A stretch of 64,000 nt of DNA. It comes from Solirhodobacter olei (GTDB lineage: Bacteria > Pseudomonadota > Alphaproteobacteria > Rhodobacterales > Rhodobacteraceae). Within the stretch, counting starts at the first letter, position 1; every line of letters starts with the position of its first letter. The position numbers and the translations under genes were made by a program. The stretch lies in the NCBI RefSeq assembly GCF_004010155.1, contig NZ_RRYH01000005.1, positions 62,001 to 126,000 of the forward strand. Reading direction: 5' to 3'. This document shows positions 1 to 8,398 of this stretch, in pieces. The notes under the pieces are model-generated. The model was not told the DNA's origin. It was given only the letters and a program-made list of their open reading frames with translations, and searched no databases.

Positions 1-1805
1 GCATCGACGCCGAGCGCCACATGGTCCCCCATGGCGACCGTTCCAAGGTCGCGATCGAACCCTTCCTGACCGACCAGTGGTTCGTCGACACCGCCAAGAT
101 CGTGGAACCGGCGCTCGACGCCGTCCGCCGCGGCATGGCAGCGCAGGAGGCGGGCCAGTTCGACGAGACCGCCGGCTACACCCGCATCCTGCCGGAGCGC
201 GACGCCAAGACCTATTACCACTGGCTGGAGAACATCGAGCCCTGGTGCATTTCCCGCCAGCTCTGGTGGGGGCACCAGATCCCGGTCTGGTACGGGCCCG
301 GCGTCGAAAAGGACGGCACGGCCGACTATTCGGCCGAGAACCAGAAGGTCTTCTGCGGGGCCAGCTTCGAAGAAGTCGCCGCACAGGCGCGCAAGTTCTA
401 CGGCGTCGGGACCGTCCACGAGAAGGCCGATTTCTCTGCCGCGCTCGAGGACCAGCTCGAAAGCTTCAGCAATTCGGAGTCCTCGGTCTCGCTCTGGCGC
501 GAGCCGGACGTCCTTGACACCTGGTTCTCCTCCGGCCTCTGGCCGATCGGTACGCTGGGCTGGCCGGAAGAGACGCCGGAGCTGCAGAAATACTTCCCGA
601 CCTCGGTCCTCGTCACCGGCTTCGACATCATCTTCTTCTGGGTCGCCCGGATGATGATGATGCAGCTCGCCGTGGTCGATCAGATCCCCTTCCACACCGT
701 CTATGTCCATGCCCTCGTCCGCGACGAGAAGGGCAAGAAGATGTCGAAGTCGCTGGGCAACGTCCTCGATCCGCTGGAGCTGATCGATGAATACGGCGCC
801 GACGCCGTCCGGTTCACGCTGACCGCTATGGCCGCCATGGGGCGCGACCTGAAGCTGTCCACCCAGCGGGTCGCCGGCTACCGGAACTTCACCACGAAGC
901 TCTGGAACGCCTGCCGCTTCGCCGAGATGAACGGCGTCTGGGAAGGCCACGCCACGCGCACCGCCCCGCCTGAACCGAAAGCCACCGTCAACCGCTGGAT
1001 CCTGGGCGAGACCGCGCGGGTCCGCGAGGCCGTGGACGAGGCGCTCAACGGCTTCCGCTTCGACGCGGCGGCCAACGCGCTTTATGCCTTCACCAGGGGC
1101 AAGGTCTGCGACTGGTACGTGGAATTCGCCAAACCGCTTTTCGACGATCCGGAGACGGCGGGCGAGACGCGCGAGACGATGGCCTGGGTTCTCGACCAGT
1201 GCATGATCCTGCTGCATCCGATCATGCCCTTCATCACCGAGGAGCTCTGGGCCACCACCGGCACCCGCGCGAAGCCGCTGGTTCACGCCGAATGGCCCAC
1301 CTACGGCTCCGAGATGATCGACGCCGCCGCGGACCGTGAGATGAACTGGGTCGTGGGGCTGATCGAGGAGATCCGGTCCGCTCGGGCCCAGGTGCATGTG
1401 CCGGTCGGCCTCAAGCTCGACATGGTCCAGCTGTCGCTCGACGAGGCCGGCCGCGGCGCGCTCGGCCGGAACGAGGCGCTGCTCAAGCGCCTCGCCCGGA
1501 TCGAGGGCATCTCGGAAGCCGCCGAGGCGCCCAAGGGGGCGCTGACCATCGCGGTCGAGGGCGGCGCCTTCGCGATCCCGCTTGCCGGCATCATCGACAT
1601 CGCCGAAGAGCGCGCGCGTCTCGCCAAGACGCTGGAGAAGCTTCAGAAGGATCTCGGCGGGCTGCGCGGGCGGCTGGGCAACCCGAAGTTCGTCGAGAGC
1701 GCCCCGGAAGACGTGGTGGACGAGACCCGCGCCAAGCTCGAACAGGGCGAAGACGAGGCGGAGAAGCTCTCCGCCGCACTGAAGCGGCTGGCCGAGCTCG
1801 GCTGA
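1..1805 (+). CDS. valS: valyl-tRNA synthetase, 3' portion (5' end outside window)
   Basis: Class Ia aminoacyl-tRNA synthetase that charges tRNA-Val with valine in the cytoplasm. The frame is already open at base 3, so the N-terminus with the HIGH motif lies upstream of the window. Visible are the block after the CP1 editing domain (VPHGDRSKV, then [13 protein letters not shown]), the [10 protein letters not shown] signature near 517, and the catalytic KMSKS loop at 738-752. The anticodon-binding helical domain follows at about 960-1400. The last about 70 codons are rich in Glu, Lys and Leu, as expected for the C-terminal coiled-coil arm of ValRS. Stop TGA is at 1803-1805. Nothing looks broken. 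Confidence 0.97.
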   Translation, partial: IDAERHMVPHGDRSKVAIEPFLTDQWFVDTAKIVEPALDAVRRGMAAQEAGQFDETAGYTRILPERDAKTYYHWLENIEPWCISRQLWWGHQIPVWYGPGVEKDGTADYSAENQKVFCGASFEEVAAQARKFYGVGTVHEKADFSAALEDQLESFSNSESSVSLWREPDVLDTWFSSGLWPIGTLGWPEETPELQKYFPTSVLVTGFDIIFFWVARMMMMQLAVVDQIPFHTVYVHALVRDEKGKKMSKSLGNVLDPLELIDEYGADAVRFTLTAMAAMGRDLKLSTQRVAGYRNFTTKLWNACRFAEMNGVWEGHATRTAPPEPKATVNRWILGETARVREAVDEALNGFRFDAAANALYAFTRGKVCDWYVEFAKPLFDDPETAGETRETMAWVLDQCMILLHPIMPFITEELWATTGTRAKPLVHAEWPTYGSEMIDAAADREMNWVVGLIEEIRSARAQVHVPVGLKLDMVQLSLDEAGRGALGRNEALLKRLARIEGISEAAEAPKGALTIAVEGGAFAIPLAGIIDIAEERARLAKTLEKLQKDLGGLRGRLGNPKFVESAPEDVVDETRAKLEQGEDEAEKLSAALKRLAELG

Positions 1806-1854
1806 GCGCGGCCGCGTGCACCCACGCGGTGTTTTCGGGCAGAGGGCGGGCTAT

Positions 1855-1913
1855 CGTCTTTCTTCTGCTCGAAAATATCCCGGTGGGTGCCGCAGGCGGG
1901 GGCAGCGCCCGCC
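1855..1913. repeat. 3'-end GC-rich repeat element, diverged copy A
   Basis: Lies 50 bases after the valS stop. It has a T/C-rich segment, then an A-rich core (CGAAAATATCCCGG), then a GC palindrome GGCGGGGGCAGCGCCCGCC. The same order of blocks occurs near 12119, 25091, 25151 and 48803, each time downstream of a gene end, so this is a dispersed, probably non-coding family. It may act in transcript ending. Confidence 0.5.
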
Positions 1914-1996
1914 TTCACCCGCTCCGCGGCCCGAGCTGCATTGACGCCGGTGCGGCCCCGATCTAGCTCTGTCGGGCCGCGCTACGGAGCCCAGAC

Positions 1997-3199
1997 ATGA
2001 ACCTCGCCAACGGTCGTCCCTATCTTGCCATCCCCGGCCCCTCGGTGGTGCCCGATCGCGTGCTTGCCGCGATGCACCGCCCGGCGCCGAACATCTACGA
2101 GGGCGATCTGATCGAGAAGACGGCCCGGATCGTCGCGGACCTGAAGACCGTGGCGGGCACGAAGGCCAATGTGGCCATCTACATCGCCAATGGCCACGGA
2201 GCCTGGGAAGGCGCGATCGCCAACCTTTTCTCGCGCGGCGAGAAGGCGCTGTCGCTCGCCACCGGGCGCTTCGGGATCGGCTGGGCCGATGCCGCGCGGC
2301 GGATGGGGGTGGAGGTCGACGTGCTCGACTTCGGCCGCTCGTCGACGGTGGATCTGGCCCGGCTGGAGGCCGCGCTTCGGGCCGATGCGGGTCACGAGAT
2401 AAAGGTGGTGCTGACCACCCAGACCGACACCGCAAGCTCGGTGCGCAACGACATCGTGGCGATCCGCAAGGCAATCGACGCGACCGGCCACCCGGCGCTG
2501 CTGGCGGTCGATGCCATCGCATCGCTCGGCTGCGACGAGATGCGGATGGATGCCTGGGGCGTCGACGTGCTGGTTGCGGCGAGCCAGAAGGGGCTGATGA
2601 CGCCCCCCGGCCTCGGCTTTGTGTGGTTCTCCGACAAGGCGCGGGAGCGCTGCCGCGGCGGCGATCTCGCCACGCCCTACTGGGACTGGGGCCCGCGCGC
2701 CGCGCCCGATGGCTATTACCAGCATTTCTGCGGCACCGCGCCGACGCATCATCTTTTCGGCCTCGCCGAGGCGCTGACCATGCTGGTCCACGAGGAGGGG
2801 CTGGAGGCCGCCTGGGCCCGTCATGCCCGCCTCGCCCGTGCGGTCTGGGCGGCCTTCGGGGCCTGGAACGCAGGCAATCCGGACATCGCGCTCAACGTCG
2901 CCGATCCCGCCTATCGCGGCCATTCGGTGACAGCCGCGCGGATCGGCGCGCCCTTCGGCACGAATCTGCGGAACTGGTGCGAGCAGCAGGCAGGCGTCAC
3001 GCTTGGGATCGGCCTTGGTATGGCCGAGCCGAACGAGACCGCCTACCACGGCTTCCTGCGGGTCGCGCACATGGGGCATGTGAACGCCCATATGACGCTG
3101 GGCGCCCTTGCGGTGATGGATGCCGGGCTGAAGAGCCTCGGCGTGCCGCATGGCAAGGGCGCGCTGGAAGCAGCGGCGGCCGTGGTGGCGGAGGCCTGA
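1997..3199 (+). CDS. class V aminotransferase, alanine/serine-glyoxylate aminotransferase family
   Basis: PLP-dependent fold-type I aminotransferase of 400 residues, the normal length for the family. Family members transfer an amino group from serine or alanine to glyoxylate, linking photorespiration-like or C1 metabolism to glycine. The N-terminal substrate loop PGPSVVPDRVL, the cofactor region IYIANGHGAWEG and the Schiff-base lysine in ASQKGLMTPPGLG (Lys198) are all visible. The start ATG at 1997 follows a GGAG about 8 bases upstream. It stands alone between valS and the convergent DUF2177 gene. The exact amino donor cannot be told from sequence; serine-glyoxylate transaminase is the most likely call. 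Confidence 0.85.
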   Translation: MNLANGRPYLAIPGPSVVPDRVLAAMHRPAPNIYEGDLIEKTARIVADLKTVAGTKANVAIYIANGHGAWEGAIANLFSRGEKALSLATGRFGIGWADAARRMGVEVDVLDFGRSSTVDLARLEAALRADAGHEIKVVLTTQTDTASSVRNDIVAIRKAIDATGHPALLAVDAIASLGCDEMRMDAWGVDVLVAASQKGLMTPPGLGFVWFSDKARERCRGGDLATPYWDWGPRAAPDGYYQHFCGTAPTHHLFGLAEALTMLVHEEGLEAAWARHARLARAVWAAFGAWNAGNPDIALNVADPAYRGHSVTAARIGAPFGTNLRNWCEQQAGVTLGIGLGMAEPNETAYHGFLRVAHMGHVNAHMTLGALAVMDAGLKSLGVPHGKGALEAAAAVVAEA

Positions 3200-3234
3200 G
3201 GCCCCCGCGCCCCAGCCGCTCGGGAGCGGTCCGT

Positions 3235-3639
3235 TCAGCCCACCTGCAGAGCACGCAGCGCCGCCACCCCTGCCCAGGCGGAGATGGCGGTCAGCACGGC
3301 GCCCCAGGTCACATCGACCGCCACCATCCGCGGCGACCAGTCCCGCATGATTGCGTAGCTCGTGAATTCATAGGTCCCGTAGGCCATCGCCCCCAGAACC
3401 GCGCCTGCGACCAGCGCCTGGCCCGGCGAGCCCGCGCGCAGGGCCGGGAGCGAAACCAGCCACAACAGCCCCGCGACATAGCCGAGGTAGAACACCGCCG
3501 CCGCGCCGAGACGCAGCGGATCGGCCATCAGCGGGCCGATCTGGGCCTCGAAGATCGGGCGCATGACCAGCTTCAGCATAACCGCATCGAGCGCGAGAAA
3601 GATGCCGGCGGTCACCAGATAGAGGACGAGGATCTGCAT
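3235..3639 (-). CDS. DUF2177 family membrane protein
   Basis: Predicted inner-membrane protein of 134 residues with about four hydrophobic segments and no catalytic motif. The pattern LDAVMLKLVMRPIFEAQIG and AYGTYEFTSYAIMRDW is what I recognise as DUF2177 (recalled family, no search run). The start at 3639 was chosen because GGAGAC stands 3 bases upstream and a sigma-E-type promoter (3658-3686) leaves only a short leader. A longer frame to 3747 would run through that promoter. DUF2177 genes commonly travel with ECF/ChrR pairs and CFA-like genes, so it is probably part of the singlet-oxygen module. Biochemical function is unknown. Confidence 0.85.
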   Translation of the reverse strand: MQILVLYLVTAGIFLALDAVMLKLVMRPIFEAQIGPLMADPLRLGAAAVFYLGYVAGLLWLVSLPALRAGSPGQALVAGAVLGAMAYGTYEFTSYAIMRDWSPRMVAVDVTWGAVLTAISAWAGVAALRALQVG

Positions 3640-3657
3640 GGTGTCTCCTTTCGCATC

Positions 3658-3686
3658 CCCTACGCGGCAGCGCGCCGGATGGATCA
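3658..3686 (-). promoter_or_regulatory. candidate sigma-E promoter for the DUF2177 gene
   Basis: On the minus strand TGATCC (3686 to 3681) is followed by exactly 18 bases and TAGGG (3662 to 3658). The same -35 and spacer occur in the rpoE and FAD-oxidoreductase promoters nearby. The R. sphaeroides sigma-E consensus is recalled as TGATCC-N18-TAAGA. The predicted start is about 12 bases before the ATG, leaving room for the GGAGAC ribosome site. Confidence 0.7.
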
Positions 3687-3779
3687 CAGCAGGCGGGACA
3701 AGACGGCACGGCGTTGGGTGAGCGGCGGGCAGCATGGCCGGTGGCATCCCCTGAGACGCCGGCCGGCCGGGCAGCCCGG

Positions 3780-4430
3780 TCAGATACGGAAGACGCGCTG
3801 GAGCAGCCGCGGCACGAGGGCGTTAAAGCGCAGCGGCGCGTCGGTCGCGGCGAGGCAGATGCAGGCCTCTCCCTCCATCGCGATCGGCGTATGTTCCAGA
3901 TCCGGATCGCCCACCTGCACGTCGCCGCGCGCGTATTTGCCGGTGATGTCCTGAAAGGCACCCTGCAGGACCATCGTCATCTCCAGCCCGTTGTGGCCGT
4001 GATCCGGAACCGCCTTGCCGCCGGGGATGTAGAGAAGCCGCACCGACCCCTCCGGCCCCGCGGTCAGGATGGTCTGGCGGATCCCGGCGCCGAGGCTTTT
4101 CCAGCGCGGCGGGCGGCCGCCCAGTTCGGCCATCACTGCGGACGGATAGATCCCGGCGGGTGCGGGGATGGGCATCGCCTCGCGTGGAAGAGCCTCGACG
4201 GAGTCGAGCGCGGCCAGGGTGCGGGCACGGAGATCGGCATCGGGCGCCGCATCGGATGGCAGCGCGTCAAGCGCCGCGCCCGCAAGCGCCTCCTGCGCCT
4301 CGGCCGTCGCGCGGCAGGCATCGCATAGCGACAGATGCGCGGCCACGACAACGGCGAAGGCATGGGGCAGACGGCCGGACACGTAGGCCTGGACGATATC
4401 CTCCGGGATATGATGTTGAACCGGCGGCAT
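3780..4430 (-). CDS. chrR: anti-sigma-E factor ChrR, zinc-binding ASD plus cupin domain
   Basis: Cytoplasmic anti-sigma factor that holds RpoE inactive until singlet oxygen triggers its release. It has 216 residues. The N-terminal zinc anti-sigma domain shows His7 (with His6 beside it), His32, Cys36 and Cys39, the ZAS ligand set of Rhodobacter ChrR shifted by one. The C-terminal cupin domain (about 110-210) keeps a second metal set: His144, His146, Glu150 and His180. All ligands are intact, so it should be a working sensor of the cupin class. The start is 2 bases after the rpoE stop, which fits co-transcription and coupled translation. Confidence 0.93.
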   Translation of the reverse strand: MPPVQHHIPEDIVQAYVSGRLPHAFAVVVAAHLSLCDACRATAEAQEALAGAALDALPSDAAPDADLRARTLAALDSVEALPREAMPIPAPAGIYPSAVMAELGGRPPRWKSLGAGIRQTILTAGPEGSVRLLYIPGGKAVPDHGHNGLEMTMVLQGAFQDITGKYARGDVQVGDPDLEHTPIAMEGEACICLAATDAPLRFNALVPRLLQRVFRI

Positions 4431-4432
4431 GG

Positions 4433-4999
4433 TCAGCGAAGTTCCTTCAGCTCATGGCGCAACCGCTCCAACCCCAGCCGGATGCGCGATTTGATGGTCC
4501 CGAGCGGCACGCCCGTGCGCTCGCGGATCTCTGTGTGGGTCAGATCGCCCAGGAAGGACTGCTCGATCATCTGGCGCTGTTCGGGCGCCAGCTTCTCGAG
4601 TGCCGCGCGCAATGCGCGGGCCTCCTGGTCGAGGGCGAGGGTCTGGGCGGCATCGGTCTCGTCCGCCTCCTCTGGCAGGGCAAGCGCGTCCGGCAGGGGC
4701 CGGCGCTCGCGCCGCAGGTGGTCGATCTGGCGGTTACGGGCGATGCGGTAGATCCAGGCCGAGGCCTGGGCCCGGCTCGGATCGAACTGCCCGGCCTTGG
4801 TCCAGGCGGTCAGCAGCACGTCCTGAACCAGGTCGTCGGCCATGGCCCGGGTCATGCCTGATTTCAGCATCATCGCCGTCAGACGCGGCGCGAAATGGTC
4901 AAAGAGCTTCCCAAACGCCGCGCGGTCGCGGCGATCGCGTACGGCGATCAGCCATTCGGTTGGCGGAGAGAGTGCCCCCGCGATCGCTTCCGGCTCCAT
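4433..4999 (-). CDS. rpoE: ECF sigma factor RpoE (sigma-E, ChrR partner, ECF11 type)
   Basis: Group IV sigma factor of 188 residues. Region 2 runs from FDHFAPRLTAMM through DDLVQDVLLTAWTKAG, FDPSRA and WIYRIARNRQIDHLRRE. Region 4 has the helix-turn-helix DLTHTEIRERTGVPLGTIK then SRIRLGLERLR. An open frame continues upstream to 5149, but that part would cover the divergent promoter region, including the -10 at 5098-5102. ATG 4999 is therefore preferred, giving a leader of about 90 bases. In Rhodobacter this sigma directs the singlet-oxygen response, including its own operon, so autoregulation is expected here. Confidence 0.93.
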   Translation of the reverse strand: MEPEAIAGALSPPTEWLIAVRDRRDRAAFGKLFDHFAPRLTAMMLKSGMTRAMADDLVQDVLLTAWTKAGQFDPSRAQASAWIYRIARNRQIDHLRRERRPLPDALALPEEADETDAAQTLALDQEARALRAALEKLAPEQRQMIEQSFLGDLTHTEIRERTGVPLGTIKSRIRLGLERLRHELKELR

Positions 5000-5097
5000 G
5001 TGCGCGCCCTGCCTGCGCGGCACAGCCCCCCCTCTCCGTCCGAAGACGGCGCTTGGGCCCTGCCCCTTCTGGATGTCTATCCCGCTCAGCATAGCCC

Positions 5098-5126
5098 TTC
5101 TACGCTCAGGGCCAATGGTTGGATCA
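5098..5126 (-). promoter_or_regulatory. sigma-E promoter of rpoE-chrR (candidate)
   Basis: Minus-strand TGATCC (5126 to 5121), an 18-base spacer, then TAGAA (5102 to 5098). Spacing and -35 are identical to the divergent promoter next to it. This supports autoregulation of rpoE-chrR. Confidence 0.75.
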
Positions 5127-5136
5127 CCGGTGATCC
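5121..5136. promoter_or_regulatory. 16-bp perfect palindrome formed by two back-to-back sigma-E -35 elements
   Basis: GGATCACCGGTGATCC is self-complementary over all 16 bases. Each half contains one TGATCC hexamer on opposite strands, with only CCGG-centre bases between them. The two polymerase sites therefore face away from a shared centre. A dimeric repressor could also bind here, but no such protein is implied by neighbours. Confidence 0.8.
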
Positions 5137-5159
5137 GTCGGCTCGACAAAATCGTAATC
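5131..5159 (+). promoter_or_regulatory. sigma-E promoter of the FAD oxidoreductase-DUF1365-methylase-SDR operon (candidate)
   Basis: TGATCC at 5131-5136, 18-base spacer, TAATC at 5155-5159. The predicted start near 5166 gives a leader of about 30 bases with AAGGAAG before ATG 5197. Confidence 0.78.
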
Positions 5160-5196
5160 TCCTGATGAAAAGTCCAAGCGATCCAAGGAAGACCTG

Positions 5197-6492
5197 ATGT
5201 CCTTCGATGCCCCGCCAGATCTCAATGGCCCAGTGCCCCGCCGCGTCGCCGTTATCGGCGGCGGCATATCGGGGATGGCGACGGCGCTTCTGCTGGCGCC
5301 CGGGCGTCAGGTGACGCTGATGGAGGCCGAGCCGCGGCTTGGCGGTCATGCCCGCACGGTCGTGGCCGGCAAGCGCGGCGACCAGGCGGTCGATACGGGT
5401 TTCATCGTCTTCAACTATGCCAATTACCCCCATCTGACCCGCCTGTTCGCCGAACTCGACGTGCCGGTCGAGAAGAGCGACATGAGCTTCGGCGCCAGCC
5501 TCGACGGCGGGCGGCTGGAATATGCGCTCCGAAGTCTCCCCGCGCTTTTCGCCCAGAGGCGCAACCTCCTCCGGCCGGGCTTCCTCGCCATGCTGCGCGA
5601 TATCCTGCGCTTCAACGCCGAGGCCGAGGCGCTGGCCGAGAGCCGGCCCGAGATGACGGTGGCGGAACTGACCCGAGCCCTCGGCCTGGGAGAGGCGTTC
5701 CGGCGCAATTACCTGATGCCGATCTGCGGTGCGATCTGGTCGACGCCGGCGGCGGAGGTGGGGGCGTTCCCGGCGAAAAGCCTGCTGCGCTTCTTCCGCA
5801 ACCACGCTCTTCTTTCACCCAAGGGCCAGCACCAGTGGTGGACCGTTTCCGGCGGAAGCGTCGAATATGTCCGCCGCCTATCCGCCCGACTTAAGATGAT
5901 CGGGGTCGAGATCCGCACCTCCTGCCCCGTCCGCAGCGTCAGCCGCGACGAGACCGGCGTGACGATCCGTGCCGAAGGCGGCCTGCCCGAACGGTTCGAC
6001 GCGGTCGTCATGGCCTGCCATTCGGACCAGGCGCTCCACCTGCTGCGCGATCCATCGGCGGCCGAGCTTTCGGCGCTATCGGCGGTGGCCTACCGGCCGA
6101 ACCGCGCCGTCCTTCATGCCGACCCCGGCCAGATGCCGCGCCGCCGGGCCTGCTGGTCCTCCTGGGTCTACCAGTCGGAGCGGCGGGGCGAGAACGCGGG
6201 CGTCGGCGTGACCTACTGGATGAACCGGCTCCAGAACATCCCCGAGAACGATCCGCTTTTCGTCACCTTGAACCCGCAGCGCCCGATCGACCCGCGGCTG
6301 ATCTATAACGAGGTGACGTTCGCCCATCCGGTCTTTGACCGCGCGGCACTGGCGGCGCAGGAGGCGATCTCGGCCATGAACGGCGCGCAGGGCACCTGGT
6401 ATGCCGGGGCCTGGCTGCGCTTCGGTTTCCACGAGGACGGCTTTGCCTCGGCCCACCGCATTGCCCGGGCGATGGCTCAGGTGCAGGCATGA
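5197..6492 (+). CDS. FAD-dependent oxidoreductase, amine-oxidase fold (UfaD-like candidate)
   Basis: Flavoprotein of 431 residues. The dinucleotide fold begins at residue 16 with VAVIGGGISGMATALLL (GGGISG 21-26). An acidic residue ends the second strand (Glu43), followed by the LGGHARTV flavin-contact motif. A C-terminal flavin segment, YAGAWLRFGFHEDGFASA, is also present, so the family fold is complete. It is first in a four-gene operon whose cistrons overlap by 4-8 bases. Relatives sit in ECF/ChrR-controlled clusters. R. sphaeroides UfaD desaturates a methylated acyl chain on phospholipid; I infer this role from the neighbours, not from a diagnostic residue. Ribosome site AAGGAAG precedes the ATG. 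Confidence 0.85.
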   Translation: MSFDAPPDLNGPVPRRVAVIGGGISGMATALLLAPGRQVTLMEAEPRLGGHARTVVAGKRGDQAVDTGFIVFNYANYPHLTRLFAELDVPVEKSDMSFGASLDGGRLEYALRSLPALFAQRRNLLRPGFLAMLRDILRFNAEAEALAESRPEMTVAELTRALGLGEAFRRNYLMPICGAIWSTPAAEVGAFPAKSLLRFFRNHALLSPKGQHQWWTVSGGSVEYVRRLSARLKMIGVEIRTSCPVRSVSRDETGVTIRAEGGLPERFDAVVMACHSDQALHLLRDPSAAELSALSAVAYRPNRAVLHADPGQMPRRRACWSSWVYQSERRGENAGVGVTYWMNRLQNIPENDPLFVTLNPQRPIDPRLIYNEVTFAHPVFDRAALAAQEAISAMNGAQGTWYAGAWLRFGFHEDGFASAHRIARAMAQVQA

Positions 6493-7241
6493 GCGCCTGG
6501 CCCGAACATGTGGCGGGCGAGACCACCCACGCGCGGCGCGGGTCCATCGCACATGCCTTCCGATACCGCACCGATTACGTGCTGATCGACCCCGAGACGC
6601 GGCAGGGACCCTGGCTCTTCTCGCGGAACGCGGTGAACCTCGCTTCGGTCGATGACCGCTGCCATGGCGGGGTCCGCGGTGCAGGCGAAGGCGCCGCCTG
6701 GGCGCGCCGCGCTCTGACCGAGGCGGGCGCGCCGGAGGGGCTGTCGCTCCGTCTCCTCACCCAGCCGCGTTTCCTTGGCGTCTGGTTCTGCCCGGTGAGC
6801 TTCTGGCTGGCCTTCGAGGGCGCGGCGCTGCGCGCCGTGATCGCGGAGGTGTCGAACACCTTCGGCGAGCGCCACTCCTATCTCTGCGCGCGCGAGGGGT
6901 TCGAGCCCATCGGCCCGGCCGATCGGCTGGCCGCGCGGAAGGTGTTCCATGTCTCGCCCTTTCAGGACGTCGCAGGCGGCTACAGCTTCGCCTTCGACAT
7001 CACCGCGGCGCGGATCGCCATCCGCATAGCACTGTCTGACGGGCCCGAGGGCGTGATCGCCACGCTCACCGGCCCGCGCGCGCCGCTCACCAACCGCGCG
7101 ATCCTTGCCGCGGCGCTGCGCCGTCCTTTCGGCCCGCTGCGCACGCTCGCGCTCATCTACTTGAATGCGCTGCGCCTGCGCGCCAAGGGCGCGGCCTACC
7201 GCGCGCGGCCGCTTCCGCCCGCACATGAGGTCAGCCGATGA
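6489..7241 (+). CDS. DUF1365 family protein
   Basis: Protein of 250 residues that begins inside the stop of the upstream flavoprotein (ATGA overlap), so translation is probably coupled. Conserved DUF1365 features as I know them are visible: an early HARRGSIAHAFRYRTDYVLID block, RLLTQPRFLGVWFCPVSFW in the middle, and ARKVFHVSPFQDVAGGYSF towards the end. Length and order of blocks are normal. No cofactor motif is obvious. DUF1365 almost always pairs with an amine-oxidase-like protein and a CFA-like methylase, so it is probably a lipid-modifying enzyme or accessory. It is a candidate for the oxygen-inserting step (UfaO-like), but this is inference. Confidence 0.85.
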   Translation: MSAWPEHVAGETTHARRGSIAHAFRYRTDYVLIDPETRQGPWLFSRNAVNLASVDDRCHGGVRGAGEGAAWARRALTEAGAPEGLSLRLLTQPRFLGVWFCPVSFWLAFEGAALRAVIAEVSNTFGERHSYLCAREGFEPIGPADRLAARKVFHVSPFQDVAGGYSFAFDITAARIAIRIALSDGPEGVIATLTGPRAPLTNRAILAAALRRPFGPLRTLALIYLNALRLRAKGAAYRARPLPPAHEVSR

Positions 7242-8398
7242 TCCCCTTCGCCACCCGCCGCCTGAAACGCGATTTCCTCGACGCCTGCGCCTGCCTTTCG
7301 GAAGGCCGGCTTCGGCTGATCACCCCGGAGGGGGAACGCCATGACTTCGGCAGCGCCGGGCCGGAGGCCGAGATCCACATCAACGACTGGGCCGTGGCAA
7401 GCGCCGTCGCTGCGCGGGGCGATATCGGCTTCGGCGAGGCCTATGTCGCCGGCCTCTGGGACGCCCCCTCGATCGAGGGGGTAGCCTCGCTGGCGCTGAC
7501 GAACCTCTCCCGCCTCGGTCCCGCCGCGTCCCCCGGGGCGTTCCAGCGGCTGAAGCTGCGCGCGATCGACCGGGTGCTGCGCGCCAATTCCCGCCGCGGC
7601 GCCTCGCGCAACATCCGGGCGCATTACGACGTGGGCAACGAGTTCTACCAGCTCTGGCTCGACCGGACGATGACCTATTCCTCCGCCCTCTACGCGCCGG
7701 GCGACGACCTGGAGCGGGCGCAGGCGCGCAAGTACGACCGCATCCTCGACCGCATCGGCCCCTCGGTGGAACGGGTGCTGGAGGTCGGCTGCGGCTGGGG
7801 CGGTTTCGCCGAGCGCGCCGCCGAGAGCGGGCGACATGTCACCGGCCTCACGATCTCTCCCGCCCAGAAGGGCTATGCCGATGCGCGGCTCGACGGGCGG
7901 GCGGAGATCCGGCTGCAGGACTACCGCGACGCGGGCGGGCGGTTCGACGCCGTCGTCTCGATCGAGATGGTGGAGGCGGTGGGCCTGCGCTACTGGCCGA
8001 CCTATTTCGCCATGCTGCGCGAGCGCCTCGCCCCCGGCGGCCGGGCCGTGCTGCAGGCGATCACCGTGCCGGATGCCAATTTCGAGGGCTACTCCCGCCG
8101 CTCGGACTACATCCGCCATCACACCTTCCCGGGGGGCATGCTGCTTTCAGACGCGAGCATCGCCGAACAGGCTCGCCTGGCGGGCATGAAGGTCACCGAC
8201 AACTTCGCCTTCGGCAGCCATTACGCCGACACCTGCCGCGCCTGGGTGGAGCGGCTGGAGGCCGCCGCCCCGCGCATCCGCGCCCTCGGCCGGGGCGAGG
8301 GCTTCCTGCGCAGCTGGCGCTACTACCTGCACATCTGCGCCGCGAGCTTCGCGCTTGGCCGTGCCGACGTGGTGCAGGTGGAGCTGGCCCATGCCTGA
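7238..8398 (+). CDS. CFA-synthase-family SAM methyltransferase, probable non-cyclopropanating (UfaM-like)
   Basis: SAM-dependent methyltransferase of 386 residues acting on unsaturated acyl chains of phospholipids. The SAM site is VGCGWGG (183-189), with HYDVGNEF at 129-136. Compared with E. coli cyclopropane synthase, the bicarbonate-site Cys of YSCAY is Ser here (YSSALY, Ser149), and the His of LLHTIG is Gln (VLQAI, Gln273). The Glu of the MxE motif (Glu246) and the late Tyr (Tyr329) are kept. That pattern argues for a methylating or methylene-forming enzyme rather than ring closure. It overlaps the upstream stop (ATGA) and the downstream start. UfaM of R. sphaeroides is the closest functional model I know. 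Confidence 0.88.
   Translation: MIPFATRRLKRDFLDACACLSEGRLRLITPEGERHDFGSAGPEAEIHINDWAVASAVAARGDIGFGEAYVAGLWDAPSIEGVASLALTNLSRLGPAASPGAFQRLKLRAIDRVLRANSRRGASRNIRAHYDVGNEFYQLWLDRTMTYSSALYAPGDDLERAQARKYDRILDRIGPSVERVLEVGCGWGGFAERAAESGRHVTGLTISPAQKGYADARLDGRAEIRLQDYRDAGGRFDAVVSIEMVEAVGLRYWPTYFAMLRERLAPGGRAVLQAITVPDANFEGYSRRSDYIRHHTFPGGMLLSDASIAEQARLAGMKVTDNFAFGSHYADTCRAWVERLEAAAPRIRALGRGEGFLRSWRYYLHICAASFALGRADVVQVELAHA

Noticed and set aside
5000-5149. Longer rpoE start giving 238 residues
   Set aside because: It would translate through the promoter elements; the family N-terminus fits ATG 4999.
7238-8398. Plain cyclopropane fatty acid synthase
   Set aside because: Bicarbonate-site Cys and His are replaced by Ser and Gln, and the gene sits with DUF1365 and a flavoprotein.
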